A stretch of DNA of 64,000 bases from Bacteroidaceae bacterium (GTDB lineage Bacteria; Bacteroidota; Bacteroidia; Bacteroidales; Bacteroidaceae): positions 1-64,000 of the forward strand of contig JAFZSP010000067.1 of the NCBI GenBank assembly GCA_017619335.1, given 5' to 3'. Positions 27,286 to 36,216 of the stretch are shown here, in pieces. Each line of letters opens with the position of its first letter. The stretch's first letter is position 1. Below the pieces are notes generated by a model. That model was not told where the DNA came from, searched no databases, and worked only from the letters and a program-made list of their open reading frames with translations. Made by a program: the position numbers and the translations under genes.

Positions 27286-30144
27286 TTATTTGCAGACAAT
27301 ATTTATCATGCGTTTAGGCACGATGATGACTTTCATTATTTGCTTTCCTTCCAGATACTTGGGTGTGAGCTCGTGACCACGTGCAGCGGCCTCGATGGTG
27401 GCATTGTCGGCGTCGGCTGGGAAGTCAATGCCGAAGCGGGTCTTGCCGTTGAAGGCGACCATCATCTTCACGGTGTCTTCCACCAGATACTTCTCTTCAA
27501 ACTCGGGCCATTGTGCATCGCATACACTGGTGGTGTGCCCCAACTGTTCCCACAACTCCTCGGCGAAGTGTGGAGCGAAGGGCGCGATGAGGATCACCAT
27601 CGGTTCGAGGATGGCACGATTGGTGCAATTGAGCTGTGAGAGCTCGTTGGTGGCAATCATGAAAGCCGGGATGGCGGTGTTGTAACTGAAGTTTTCGATG
27701 TCCTCTGTCACTTTCTTGATGAGCTTGTGGAGGGATTTGAGTTCAGCGGCAGTCGGAGCATCCTCATTGCTCTGAGCGAGAATGGTTTGTGCCAGGTTCC
27801 AGAACTTCTTCAAGAAGCGATGGCTGCCGTCAATACCATTGGTGTCCCAGGGCTTGGCCTGTTCCACGGGGCCCAAAAACATCTCATAAAGACGAAGCGT
27901 GTCGGCACCGAACTTCTCCACAATCATATCGGGATTCACCACGTTGAACATTGATTTAGACATCTTTTCCACTGCCCAACCACAGATGTATTTGCCGTCT
28001 TCGAGGATGAATTCTGCAGTGGCGTATTCAGGACGCCAAGCCTTGAAGGCTTCGATATCCAGCACGTCGGCACTGACGATGTTCACGTCAACGTGCAGCG
28101 GCGTCACATCATACTGGTCCTTCAGTCCGAGGCTGACGAACGTGTTTGTGTCCTTGATGCGATACACAAAGTTGGAGCGTCCCTGAATCATTCCTTGGTT
28201 GACGAGTTTCTGGAAGGGTTCTTCCCGACAGCTCACGCCCAAGTCGAAGAGGAACTTGTTCCAGAAGCGACTATAGATAAGGTGACCCGTAGCGTGCTCA
28301 CTGCCACCCACATAGAGGTCCACTGCCTGCCAGTATTCATCGGCTTCTGGGCTGACGAGTGCCTGGTCGTTGTGGGGATCCATGTAACGGAGATAGTAGG
28401 CCGAACTGCCGGCAAAACCGGGCATAGTATTCAGTTCCAGGGGGAAGACGGTGACATTGTCGATAGCAGAACAATCCACCACGCTGTTGCTCTTGGTGTC
28501 CCAAGCCCACTTCTTCGCGTTGCCCAATGGCGGTTCGCCCGTCTCGGTGGGAAGGAACTTATCCACTTCGGGCAATTCCAGCGGCAGGCACTCCTCGGGA
28601 ATCATCTGGGGCATACCTTCTTTATAATAAACAGGGAAGGGTTCGCCCCAGTAGCGCTGGCGAGAGAAGATGGCATCACGCAAACGATAGTTCACCTTCA
28701 CACGACCCAGCCCCTTCTCTTTCACGTACTTCTTCGTGGCAGCAATGGCTTCCTTGACGGTCAATCCGTTGAGGGAGAAGTCCTTTCCTTGACTGTTGCA
28801 GACGATTCCTTCTTTGGCGTCGAAGCTCTCCTCACTGACGTCACAGCCCTCGATGAGCGGGATTATCGGAAGGTTGAAATGCTTGGCAAAAGCGTAGTCG
28901 CGGCTGTCGTGAGCCGGCACAGCCATGATGGCACCTGTTCCGTAACCTGCCAATACATATTCTGATATCCAGATGGGGTTGGCATCGCCCGTGAAGGGGT
29001 TGATGGCGTAGGAGCCGGAGAATACACCCGTCACCTTGCGGTCACTGATGCGGTCGCGCTCCGTGCGTTTTTTCACATAGGTGAGGTATTCATCCACAGC
29101 TGCTTTCTGTTCGGGTGTCGTCAGCTCCTGCACCAAATCACTCTCGGGCGCCAGCACCATGAAGGTGACTCCAAACATGGTATCTGCGCGGGTAGTGAAG
29201 ATGGTGAAGCTCTTGTCGGAATCCTTCACTTTGAACTCCACTTCTGCACCCTCGGAGCGTCCAATCCAGTTGCGCTGTGTCTCCTTCAGGGACTCTGTCC
29301 AGTCGATGGTCTCCAGTCCGTCCAACAGACGCTGGGCGTAGGCCGAGACGCGCAAGCACCACTGCTTCATCCGTTTCTGCACCACGGGGAAGCCGCCGCG
29401 AGCCGAGACTCCGTCAATAACCTCGTCATTGGCCAGCACTGTGCCCAACTCTGGGCACCAGTTCACCATTGTCTCGCCTAAGTAAGCGATGCGGTAGTTC
29501 ATCAATACCTGCTGTTTCTCCACCTCGCTCTTGGCGTTCCATTCTTCAGCGGTGAAGCTGAGTTCCTCACTCTGAGCCACACCGTACTCTTCCAGACCTC
29601 TTGTTCCATTCTGTTCAAAAAACGAAATCAGCTCTTCTATTGGACGGGCCTTGCCGGAGGTCTCCCCCTCGCCCTTTGGAGAAGGGGTTAGGGGGGTGAG
29701 GCTGTAGAAGCTGCCGAACATCTTCTGAAACGCCCACTGTGTCCAATGATAGTAACCTGGCTCACAGGTGCGTACTTCTCGGCTCCAGTCAAAGCAGAAA
29801 CCAATCTTGTCCAGCTGTTCACGGTAACGTTTGATATTGGCTTCTGTGGTGATAGCAGGGTGCTGTCCTGTCTGGATGGCATATTGCTCGGCAGGCAGGC
29901 CGTAGGCATCGTAGCCCATGGGATTCAGCACGTTGAAGCCTTGCAGGCGCTTGTAGCGAGCATAGATGTCACTGGCGATGTATCCCAGTGGGTGTCCCAC
30001 ATGTAATCCCGCTCCACTGGGATAGGGAAACATGTTCAACACGTAGAATTTCTGGCGGTTGGGGTCTTCTGTGACCTTATAGGTTTGCTGCGTCACCCAA
30101 CGCTGACGCCACTTCTTTTCGATGTCTCTGAAGTTGTATTCCAT
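27286..30144 (-). CDS. leuS: Leucyl-tRNA synthetase
   Basis: LeuRS charges tRNA-Leu and edits mischarged products. The 952-residue product carries the HIGH-like motif HVGH (in [15 protein letters not shown]), the editing-domain region [19 protein letters not shown] and KMSKS ([10 protein letters not shown], about residue 727). I place the start at the ATG at 30144, supported by a -7 box at 30179-30186; an upstream in-frame extension to 30291 would precede transcription initiation. Unusual is an insertion, [14 protein letters not shown] (about residues 148-162), encoded by a GC-rich palindrome. A tRNA-Leu(CAA) gene lies 3.6 kb away. Confidence 0.96.
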   Translation of the reverse strand: MEYNFRDIEKKWRQRWVTQQTYKVTEDPNRQKFYVLNMFPYPSGAGLHVGHPLGYIASDIYARYKRLQGFNVLNPMGYDAYGLPAEQYAIQTGQHPAITTEANIKRYREQLDKIGFCFDWSREVRTCEPGYYHWTQWAFQKMFGSFYSLTPLTPSPKGEGETSGKARPIEELISFFEQNGTRGLEEYGVAQSEELSFTAEEWNAKSEVEKQQVLMNYRIAYLGETMVNWCPELGTVLANDEVIDGVSARGGFPVVQKRMKQWCLRVSAYAQRLLDGLETIDWTESLKETQRNWIGRSEGAEVEFKVKDSDKSFTIFTTRADTMFGVTFMVLAPESDLVQELTTPEQKAAVDEYLTYVKKRTERDRISDRKVTGVFSGSYAINPFTGDANPIWISEYVLAGYGTGAIMAVPAHDSRDYAFAKHFNLPIIPLIEGCDVSEESFDAKEGIVCNSQGKDFSLNGLTVKEAIAATKKYVKEKGLGRVKVNYRLRDAIFSRQRYWGEPFPVYYKEGMPQMIPEECLPLELPEVDKFLPTETGEPPLGNAKKWAWDTKSNSVVDCSAIDNVTVFPLELNTMPGFAGSSAYYLRYMDPHNDQALVSPEADEYWQAVDLYVGGSEHATGHLIYSRFWNKFLFDLGVSCREEPFQKLVNQGMIQGRSNFVYRIKDTNTFVSLGLKDQYDVTPLHVDVNIVSADVLDIEAFKAWRPEYATAEFILEDGKYICGWAVEKMSKSMFNVVNPDMIVEKFGADTLRLYEMFLGPVEQAKPWDTNGIDGSHRFLKKFWNLAQTILAQSNEDAPTAAELKSLHKLIKKVTEDIENFSYNTAIPAFMIATNELSQLNCTNRAILEPMVILIAPFAPHFAEELWEQLGHTTSVCDAQWPEFEEKYLVEDTVKMMVAFNGKTRFGIDFPADADNATIEAAARGHELTPKYLEGKQIMKVIIVPKRMINIVCK
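29663..29699. repeat. Palindromic element read in frame within leuS
   Basis: CCCCCT and AGGGGG, then CCCTTT-like and AAGGG arms, pair around a GGAG loop. On the minus strand it encodes [13 protein letters not shown], which interrupts the expected LeuRS sequence between [16 protein letters not shown] and [11 protein letters not shown]. The element looks like a transposable short palindrome that preserves the reading frame. Confidence 0.7.
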
Positions 30145-30178
30145 TGCTTTTTCTTGTTGTTTTGTCTGAATTTGGCCG

Positions 30179-30186
30179 CAAAGGTA
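30179..30186 (-). promoter_or_regulatory. leuS -7 box
   Basis: Minus-strand TACCTTTG. Initiation falls about 28 bases before the ATG at 30144, which fixes the leuS start. No clear TTTG element is seen at -33. Confidence 0.7.
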
Positions 30187-30573
30187 CAACTTTTTCCAAA
30201 AATATAGCCACTTTCCGAAAGGAAAAATGGGGGAAAGGCCTTGATTTAACCTCTTTTTCCTGTTTTTGTCATGAAAGATGTGATAACTCAAGAGGTTGGA
30301 GACTGCTCAAAAATCAGTCTTTCTTGGTTCTTTATGTTGTTTTTCCTGATTCAGAAAGATGAAGAATGTGTGCCGAAACCTTAAAAAATGCAAAAAAACC
30401 TGTTTTGCCTTCTCTAAACTTTCAACTCTGAACTCTCAACTCAAAAAAACTCCGTACCTTTGCGGCCGCAAAACCCGAAACTCGGGTGCATTCGAGGGTG
30501 GGTGCACGACGATTGATGACGACGGCTCTCCACCTGAAGGATGTAATTTCTTTCATTTCATTCATCAAACAAA
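30187..30573. other. leuS-rpsO divergent intergenic region and rpsO leader
   Basis: AT-rich non-coding DNA with a small hairpin TTTCC-GAAA-GGAAA near 30212, a CAACTCT-type repeat at about 30415-30445 just upstream of the rpsO -7 box, and a leader of about 105 bases (30469-30573) before rpsO. The leader contains CCCGA-AAC-TCGGG (30474-30486) followed by GC-rich sequence with TGCA at both ends of a possible second hairpin. S15 mRNAs often fold to bind S15 itself, so autoregulation is plausible but unproven. Confidence 0.55.
30455..30462 (+). promoter_or_regulatory. rpsO -7 box
   Basis: TACCTTTG follows a CAACTCT-type repeat. Initiation near 30469 gives the roughly 105-base leader. Confidence 0.75.
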
Positions 30574-30843
30574 ATGTATTTAGATTCCGCTAAGAAAGCC
30601 GAACTTTTTGAGAAGTTCGGAAATGGCACAGCCGACACCGGTAGTGCCGAGAGCCAGATTGCACTCTTCAGCTTCCGCATTGCTCACCTCACCGAGCACA
30701 TGAAGCAAAACCGCAAGGACCACAGCACCGAGCGTGCCCTCACGGGTCTCGTCGGTAAGCGTCGTTCACTGCTCAACTACCTGAAGAAGCGCGACATCAA
30801 CCGCTATCGTGCCATCGTCAAGGCTCTGGGTCTGCGTAAGTAA
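30574..30843 (+). CDS. rpsO: 30S ribosomal protein S15
   Basis: S15 binds 16S rRNA early in assembly of the small ribosomal subunit. The 89-residue product has the usual length and sequence, including TGSAESQIALFSFRIAHLTEHMK, KDHSTERALTGLVGKRRSLLNYLK and the C-terminal YRAIVKALGLRK. It is transcribed alone from its own promoter, with a long leader and a strong terminator, which fits an autoregulated single-gene unit. Confidence 0.98.
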   Translation: MYLDSAKKAELFEKFGNGTADTGSAESQIALFSFRIAHLTEHMKQNRKDHSTERALTGLVGKRRSLLNYLKKRDINRYRAIVKALGLRK

Positions 30844-30869
30844 AGCGCACCCTCTTCGCGACAACAGGC

Positions 30870-30906
30870 GCTGCGCTTCCCCAACAGGAGGCGCAGCTTT
30901 CTTTTT
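30870..30906 (+). terminator. rpsO terminator
   Basis: GCTGCGCTTCC (30870-30880) pairs with GGAGGCGCAGC (30887-30897) with one wobble pair and a six-base loop, followed by TTTCTTTTT. It starts 26 bases after the rpsO stop. Confidence 0.9.
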
Positions 30907-30947
30907 ACAAAACTATTTTGGATCTAACAGAATATAGGAATGAGACT

Positions 30948-33491
30948 ATGAAACGTCTGAAAAATCTCTTGCCTGACCTCCTGGCCATCCTTTTCTTCCT
31001 GGCCCTCTCCTTCGCCTACTTCATCCATCCCGTCACTGAAGGGCTGGTACTGACCGGTCACGACCACAGCGGTGGTGCCGGTGCTGCCAGCGAAATGCAG
31101 GACTATCGCAACCGCCACAATGACGAGCGCACCCGATGGACCAACACCCTCTTCTCCGGTATGCCCACCTACCAGATGGCACCTTCCTATCCTTCCACTG
31201 AGAAGCTGAATCGTGTGGAACGCATCTACAAACTCTACCTGCCCGACTATGTAGTGCTGGTGTTCGTGATGCTCCTGGGGTTCTACATCCTCCTGCGTGC
31301 CTTCGATTTCAAGGTCTGGATGGCTGCACTTGGAGCCGTGCTCTGGGCCTTCTCCTCCTATTACTTTATAATAATAGGTGCAGGTCACATCTGGAAATTC
31401 TACACCCTGGCCTATATTCCGCCAACCATTGCAGGTATGGTGCTCTGCTATCGCGGCAGTTACCTCTGGGGACTACTCGTGACAGCCTTCTTCATGGCGC
31501 TGCAGATTGTCTCCAACCACGTGCAGATGAGTTATTACTTTGCCTTCGTCATCGTACTGATGGCGCTGGCCTTCTTCCGGCGGGAGACTTGGCGCCAGTG
31601 GATCAAAGCCAGCCTCACCTTCGCCCTCGGCTGTCTGATCGGTGTGGCCATCAACATTTCCAATCTCTACCACACATGGGAGTACAGCAAGGAAAGCATG
31701 CGCGGCAAGAGCGAACTCACCCAGAAGACCAAGGATCCTGCCAACCAGACCAGCAGCGGACTGGAACGTGACTACATCACCGCCTGGAGCTACGGCATTA
31801 GCGAGACTTGGACACTCCTCATTCCCAATACCAAGGGCGGTGCCAGCAACCGCGGCGACCATTTCTGTGCCTTGTCGGAGAGCAAGACCGCTATGGAGAA
31901 GGCCAACTCCATGTATGTTCCCGTCTATAATAGTCTCTGTCAGTACTGGGGTGAGCAGCCCGGAACCAGCGGCCCCGTCTATGTGGGAGCCTTCGTCCTT
32001 TTCCTCTTCGTCTTGGGACTGTTCATCGTAAAAGGCCCGATGAAATGGACTCTTTTCATCGCCACACTCCTCAGCATTACCCTCGCGTGGGGTAAGAATT
32101 TCATGCCTTGGACCGATTTCTTCCTGGACTATGTCCCCATGTACGATAAGTTCCGTACGGTGGCTTCCATCCTTGTCATTGCGGAGTTCACCATTCCCCT
32201 GCTGGCGATGCTTGCGTTGAAGGAAATAGTCAGTCAGGGAAAACTCCCTTGGCGCGAGAGTGCTGTGTCTCTTGCCCTCACTGCCGGTCCCTGCCTCCTC
32301 TTCTGGCTGATGCCCGATGTATTCTTTGGCAACTACGTCAGCAGTTCAGAGATGAGTATGCTTCAGAATGCTGTGTCCCAGGGTTACATCCCGCAAGATA
32401 TGTTTGCCCCTCTGCTGGCCAATCTCCAGGAGATGCGCAGTGCCGTCTTTGCTGCCGATGCTGGCCGTTCGCTGCTGATTATCCTCGTGGGCTGCGCCGT
32501 GTTGCTCGCCTACTACTATAAGAAGATACAGACCATTCCGATGGTGGCCTGCCTCATCGTCCTCTGCACTGCCGATCTCTGGGACGTGAACAAGCGCTAC
32601 CTCTGTGACGACATGTTCTCCAAGCCCCAGCCTCCTGCCGAATTCTTCCAGAAGACGCCCACCGACGAGGCGATCCTGCAGGACACAGACCTCTATTACC
32701 GTGTGGCCAACCTGGCTGTCTCCACCTTCAACGACAACAGCACCAGCTACTGGCACAAGTCCATCGGCGGTTATCACGCTGCCAAGCTGCGTCGTTATCA
32801 GGAACTCATTGAAGCCCACCTCCATAGCGAACTCTTCGCCTTACATCAGGCAGCAGCCGAGAGCGGTGGACACCTGGACAGCATCGCTGGTGACAGCCTC
32901 TTCCCCGTGCTGAATATGCTGAATATGAAGTACGCCATCCTCCCCCTCCAGGGCGGACAGACACTCCCCGTGCAGAACCCCTGGGCAATGGGCAATGCCT
33001 GGTTCGTCAATAACGTGAAGCTGGTGGACAACGCCGATGAGGAGCTGGCAGCCCTCTCTGCCGTCAATCTCCGCACCACCGCCGTTATCGACGTCAGCCG
33101 CTTCCCCGCCGCTCAGACACTCTCCGGCACCTCCGCAGACAGTCCCGTTAGTAGCGACTCGATCGGAACCAGCCCCCGTCTCACTGCCTACGAGGCCAAT
33201 GCCCTCACCTTCGAGAGCAACTCTCCAGAGCCCCGACTCGCGGTCTTCTCCGACATCTATTATCCAGGCTGGCGTTGCACCATCGATGGTCAACCTGCCG
33301 ACATCCTGCGTGCCGACTACGTCCTTCGTGCCGTCTTCATTCCTGCCGGCAAGCACCAGATAGACTTCGTCTTTGACCCGCAGAGCCTGCACACCACCGA
33401 GGCCATTGCCAACACGGCCCTCGTGGCACTTGTACTGTTGCTCGTCGGACTCATCATCTGGGAAGTTCGGCGTCGGAAAAACAGCGATTGA
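30948..33491 (+). CDS. YfhO family membrane protein
   Basis: The 847-residue protein is an integral-membrane protein with about a dozen helices, starting LLPDLLAILFFLALSFAYF, and a large extracytoplasmic C-terminal region ending with one more helix (TALVALVLLLVGLIIWEV). The features GHDHSGGAGAASEMQDYR and VFSDIYYPGWRCTIDG are typical of YfhO proteins, a GT-C-like group implicated in glycosylation of lipids or teichoic acids in Firmicutes. The substrate here is unknown. The ATG at 30948 is preferred over an upstream TTG at 30918. It may depend on readthrough of the rpsO terminator, because no promoter is evident. Confidence 0.9.
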   Translation: MKRLKNLLPDLLAILFFLALSFAYFIHPVTEGLVLTGHDHSGGAGAASEMQDYRNRHNDERTRWTNTLFSGMPTYQMAPSYPSTEKLNRVERIYKLYLPDYVVLVFVMLLGFYILLRAFDFKVWMAALGAVLWAFSSYYFIIIGAGHIWKFYTLAYIPPTIAGMVLCYRGSYLWGLLVTAFFMALQIVSNHVQMSYYFAFVIVLMALAFFRRETWRQWIKASLTFALGCLIGVAINISNLYHTWEYSKESMRGKSELTQKTKDPANQTSSGLERDYITAWSYGISETWTLLIPNTKGGASNRGDHFCALSESKTAMEKANSMYVPVYNSLCQYWGEQPGTSGPVYVGAFVLFLFVLGLFIVKGPMKWTLFIATLLSITLAWGKNFMPWTDFFLDYVPMYDKFRTVASILVIAEFTIPLLAMLALKEIVSQGKLPWRESAVSLALTAGPCLLFWLMPDVFFGNYVSSSEMSMLQNAVSQGYIPQDMFAPLLANLQEMRSAVFAADAGRSLLIILVGCAVLLAYYYKKIQTIPMVACLIVLCTADLWDVNKRYLCDDMFSKPQPPAEFFQKTPTDEAILQDTDLYYRVANLAVSTFNDNSTSYWHKSIGGYHAAKLRRYQELIEAHLHSELFALHQAAAESGGHLDSIAGDSLFPVLNMLNMKYAILPLQGGQTLPVQNPWAMGNAWFVNNVKLVDNADEELAALSAVNLRTTAVIDVSRFPAAQTLSGTSADSPVSSDSIGTSPRLTAYEANALTFESNSPEPRLAVFSDIYYPGWRCTIDGQPADILRADYVLRAVFIPAGKHQIDFVFDPQSLHTTEAIANTALVALVLLLVGLIIWEVRRRKNSD

Positions 33492-33531
33492 ACCATGAAA
33501 TATTGGTTTTTCAGAAAATAATCCCCAAAAA

Positions 33532-33563
33532 TTTGGCCGCCTCGCACTTTTGCACTATCTTTG
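33532..33563 (+). promoter_or_regulatory. tRNA-Arg promoter
   Basis: TTTG (33532-33535), a 20-base spacer and TATCTTTG (33556-33563): a consensus Bacteroidetes promoter 16 bases before the mature tRNA. Confidence 0.85.
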
Positions 33564-33579
33564 CGGCCAAATTCTTGGA

Positions 33580-33654
33580 GGCCCTGTAGTTCAACGGATA
33601 GAATAGAGGTTTCCTAAACCTTAGATAGGGGTTCGATTCCCCTCGGGGCTACCA
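33580..33654 (+). tRNA. tRNA-Arg (anticodon CCT)
   Basis: A 75-base cloverleaf: acceptor GGCCCTG pairs with CGGGGCT (two wobble pairs), the anticodon stem GAGGT/ACCTT holds the loop TTCCTAA with anticodon CCT, the T arm is AGGGG-TTCGATT-CCCCT, and CCA is encoded at 33652-33654. It reads AGG codons, which are rare in the genes around it. Confidence 0.95.
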
Positions 33655-33673
33655 TCAAGAAAAGAACGCAGAC

Positions 33674-33725
33674 ACGCTGTAAAACCTCTGCAAGAGGTAC
33701 CTTTCAGGCGGAAAAACAGCGTTTC
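33674..33725 (+). terminator. Probable terminator after tRNA-Arg
   Basis: Outer arms ACGCTGT (33674-33680) and ACAGCGT (33716-33722) enclose a second hairpin ACCTCT-GCA-AGAGGT (33684-33698). A short TTT follows. Processing or termination is likely, but the T tract is short. Confidence 0.45.
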
Positions 33726-33756
33726 CTGAGTCAAAAATGAAAAAAAGTGGGCGAAA

Positions 33757-33789
33757 ATTGTGTCATTTGAAGAAAACGACGTATCTTTG
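33757..33789 (+). promoter_or_regulatory. tRNA-Leu promoter
   Basis: TATCTTTG at 33782-33789 with a weaker ATTG at 33757-33760, 21 bases upstream. The tRNA begins 14 bases after the -7 box. Confidence 0.7.
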
Positions 33790-33803
33790 CACCCGCTTTT
33801 GAG

Positions 33804-33885
33804 GCCCTGATGGCGGAATCGGTAGACGCGCTGGTCTCAAACACCAGTGGGGCAACCCGTGCCGGTTCGACCCCGGCTCAGGGTA
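33804..33885 (+). tRNA. tRNA-Leu (anticodon CAA)
   Basis: An 82-base class II tRNA: acceptor GCCCTGA pairs with TCAGGGT, the anticodon stem CTGGT/ACCAG holds loop CTCAAAC (anticodon CAA, reads TTG), a variable arm (TGGGGCAACCCG region) is present, and the T arm is GCCGG-TTCGACC-CCGGC. CCA is not encoded, unlike the neighbouring tRNA-Arg. Confidence 0.95.
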
Positions 33886-33889
33886 CAGG

Positions 33890-33930
33890 GTAGGAGAGAT
33901 CTTCGGATCTCTCCTACCTTTTTTGTTTTT
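33890..33930 (+). terminator. tRNA-Leu terminator
   Basis: GTAGGAGAGATC (33890-33901), a TTCG tetraloop and GATCTCTCCTAC (33906-33917) form a 12-base perfect stem followed by CTTTTTTGTTTTT. The T tract overlaps the stop codon of the convergent helicase gene. Confidence 0.95.
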
Positions 33931-35437
33931 ACAGGCTCTTTGCTTGCAGACTATCTTCGTCCAATTGGGAGAGCGGCCAATTGACGAGATAGAGGGTTTC
34001 TGTGGCGCGTGTCAGGGCTGTGTAGAGCCATCGGAAGTAGTCGGGGGAGAGCATATCCTCTGTGACGTAGCCCTGATCCAGGAACACTCGCTGCCACTGT
34101 CCGCCCTGTGCCTTGTGGCAGGTCACGGCGTAGGCGAACTTGATTTGCAGGGCATTGAAGTAGGGGTCTTCCTTCACAGCTTTCATGCGGTCGCGCTTGT
34201 TCAGCAGTTCGGGGTAGTCGTCCCACACGCGGTGGAAGAGCTGTTCCTGTTGCTCACGTGTCAGGGCTGGTGCGTCACTGTACAGCGCATCCAGCAACAC
34301 CGTGGCATCCACTTCCATATCATCAAAGTCGGGGAAGGAAAGCGTCACATCGGCAAAACGGAACCCGTGCATCTCCCGCTGATGCCGCACACGCCGCACC
34401 ACGGCCACATCGCCGTTGGCAATGAAGTCCATCGAGGGAGTGGCAGGACTGCCCGTTTTTTCCGGAGACTCCGGAGTTCCCTGCTTCTCCGTGACTCCCT
34501 GTGGTCGCACCCAGTGGTAATTGTTTTTCACCACCATCACCAAATCTCCGCCTACCAGTTCCTCTTCATGTCCCAGAATGCGTCCTCTGATACCTTTATT
34601 ATACGCGTTTGCGCGCGCGTTGGAGCGTGTGATGACGATGGTTTCCTCTATGCCGCAGTGATAATAGGCTTGTTCCAGTTCCTCCAGCAGTTCGTTGCCG
34701 GGAAGATAGCGGACCTCTTGGAAGCCGACAGTCCGCAGCTGTGGAAACGCCATCGTTTTCTCCTCTGTCAAGAGACACCGCAGCATCGTGGCGTTCCAGA
34801 GGATGCCGGAATCTGTCTCTTGACGCACCACCTCGGTCAGGGTCTGTGCATGCACAGGCATCCCGTATCCCCCTAAATAGGTGATTGAGAGGGCCGGACT
34901 CTCCTCCTGTCCCACGGGAGGCAACTGCGCTGTGTCGCCCACCAGCATCAGTCGGCAGCCTTCACCGGAATAGACAAACTGTATCAGGTCATCCAGCAGA
35001 CGGCCCGTACCAAATGGCGAGTCCCCATAACCGTCGTTGCTGATCATCGACGCCTCATCCACGATGAACAGCGTGTGCCGCATCAGATTCACCCCTTGCA
35101 TGAAGTCCGCCATCTCACCTGTGAAAGACTTCTGACGATAGATGCGCTTGTGAATGGTGTAGGCAGGATGCGAGGCGTGCAGGGAGAATACTTTTGCCGC
35201 TCTTCCTGTCGGAGCCATGAGCACCGTCTTCTGTTTCAGGGCATCCATAGCCTTGACCAGAGCCCCCACTAAAGAGGTCTTTCCGGTGCCTGCATAGCCT
35301 TTCAAGACGAACATACTTTCACGCTGTTGCTCAAAAATGAACGAAGCCATCTTTTGTGCAGCGTTTTGTTGCTCTTTTGTGGGCCGAAAACCGAAATAAT
35401 CGAGGATTAAACCCCTCATTTCATCAATTATCGTCAT
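33929..35437 (-). CDS. RecD/Dda-like superfamily 1 DNA helicase
   Basis: The 502-residue protein is an ATP-dependent DNA helicase: Walker A LKGYAGTGKTSL (about residues 45-56), APTGRAAKV, Walker B FIVDEASMIS, VGDTAQLPPVG, and the C-terminal motifs YAVTCHKAQGGQW and YTALTRATETLYLV. It lacks the N-terminal domain of true RecD and is closer to short RecD2/Dda-like repair helicases. Between motifs about residue 325-345 lies TEKQGTPESPEKTGSPATPS, a low-complexity insert encoded by a palindrome-rich stretch. A -7 box at 35501-35508 drives it divergently from the neighbouring operon. Confidence 0.9.
   Translation of the reverse strand: MTIIDEMRGLILDYFGFRPTKEQQNAAQKMASFIFEQQRESMFVLKGYAGTGKTSLVGALVKAMDALKQKTVLMAPTGRAAKVFSLHASHPAYTIHKRIYRQKSFTGEMADFMQGVNLMRHTLFIVDEASMISNDGYGDSPFGTGRLLDDLIQFVYSGEGCRLMLVGDTAQLPPVGQEESPALSITYLGGYGMPVHAQTLTEVVRQETDSGILWNATMLRCLLTEEKTMAFPQLRTVGFQEVRYLPGNELLEELEQAYYHCGIEETIVITRSNARANAYNKGIRGRILGHEEELVGGDLVMVVKNNYHWVRPQGVTEKQGTPESPEKTGSPATPSMDFIANGDVAVVRRVRHQREMHGFRFADVTLSFPDFDDMEVDATVLLDALYSDAPALTREQQEQLFHRVWDDYPELLNKRDRMKAVKEDPYFNALQIKFAYAVTCHKAQGGQWQRVFLDQGYVTEDMLSPDYFRWLYTALTRATETLYLVNWPLSQLDEDSLQAKSL
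34438..34505. repeat. Palindrome-rich in-frame insert in the helicase gene
   Basis: The stretch contains GGCAG-GA-CTGCC and the perfect 10-base palindrome ACTCCGGAGT beside CCGGAG. It encodes a Pro/Thr/Ser/Glu-rich loop that is not part of the conserved helicase core, comparable with the palindromic inserts in leuS and polA. Confidence 0.5.
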
Positions 35438-35487
35438 ATAAAGTGAAAAAAATGCTCTTTTATGAGGCGTATTTCAATAATTATTCT

Positions 35488-35508
35488 TACTTTTGCGCGA
35501 CAAAAGTA
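35488..35508. promoter_or_regulatory. Divergent back-to-back -7 boxes
   Basis: TACTTTTG on the plus strand (35488-35495) and its exact mirror CAAAAGTA (35501-35508), which is TACTTTTG on the minus strand, are separated by five bases. The plus box serves the operon starting at 35533; the minus box serves the helicase. Two polymerases could not occupy both at once. Neither has a good -33 TTTG. Confidence 0.7.
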
Positions 35509-35532
35509 CAAAAAAAGTTTCAAATAGACGCA

Positions 35533-36216
35533 ATGAAAAAGATTTTTAACGCGCTTTTAGCGCTTTGTGTGGTCGGTCTGTTGTTTATCTGCTGGCGCAG
35601 TATCCAGGACGACATCGACTTCAAGGCAGAAGTCACAGTTCGTGAAAACGCCGTCAAGGCACGTCTGCTGCAAATCAAGGCAGCACAGGAAGAGTACAAA
35701 CTCCAGCATGAGGGAAACTATTGTGACAGCCTCTGGAAACTCGTGGAGTTCGTGCAGACAGGACGCATCCCCAAGATCGTCAAGGAGGGTGTGCTCTCTG
35801 ACGAGCAGATGGAGAAGGGCCTCACCGAGGTGAAGGCAGCTGCCATCGTCAACAGCGGTGACGTTGCAGCCATCGCCGCCAACGGCCTGCAGAACTTCCG
35901 TCGTGACACCACGTGGGTGATCCTGAAGGACTCCCTCTTCGGCGAGAGCTTCGATGCCGACAGCCTGCGTTACATCCCCTTTGCAGAGGGTGACACCTTC
36001 AACCTCATGACCTCCATCAACGTCACACGTTCTGGCACCCTCCAGTATGTGATGGAGTGCCAGGCTCCCGATGCCAGCTTCCTGAAGAACATGGGACGCA
36101 ACGGTGAACGCCTCATCGTCAACCGCCGTCAGCTGGCCGACGACATGGGCAGCTATGCAGGTCTGAAGATCGGTGACCTCTACAACTGGAACAACAATGC
36201 CGGTAACTGGGAATAA
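35533..36216 (+). CDS. Membrane-anchored protein of unknown function, pilin-like N-terminus
   Basis: This 227-residue protein begins with one membrane helix (MKKIFNALLALCVVGLLFICW) followed by an amphipathic helix and AVKARLLQIKAAQEEYKLQHEGNY, a layout and wording very similar to pseudopilin N-terminal regions, where a residue pattern like AAQEEYKxxHGxY follows the helix. The prepilin peptidase site (G-F-x-x-x-E) is not present. The rest is a soluble domain of unknown fold. It is the first gene of an operon with a DUF3822 gene and rsmD; that neighbourhood is, as I recall, conserved in Bacteroidetes. No function can be assigned. Confidence 0.8.
   Translation: MKKIFNALLALCVVGLLFICWRSIQDDIDFKAEVTVRENAVKARLLQIKAAQEEYKLQHEGNYCDSLWKLVEFVQTGRIPKIVKEGVLSDEQMEKGLTEVKAAAIVNSGDVAAIAANGLQNFRRDTTWVILKDSLFGESFDADSLRYIPFAEGDTFNLMTSINVTRSGTLQYVMECQAPDASFLKNMGRNGERLIVNRRQLADDMGSYAGLKIGDLYNWNNNAGNWE

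Noticed and set aside
30145-30291. Upstream extension of leuS
   Set aside because: It would begin before the -7 box at 30179-30186 and has no similarity to the family N-terminus.
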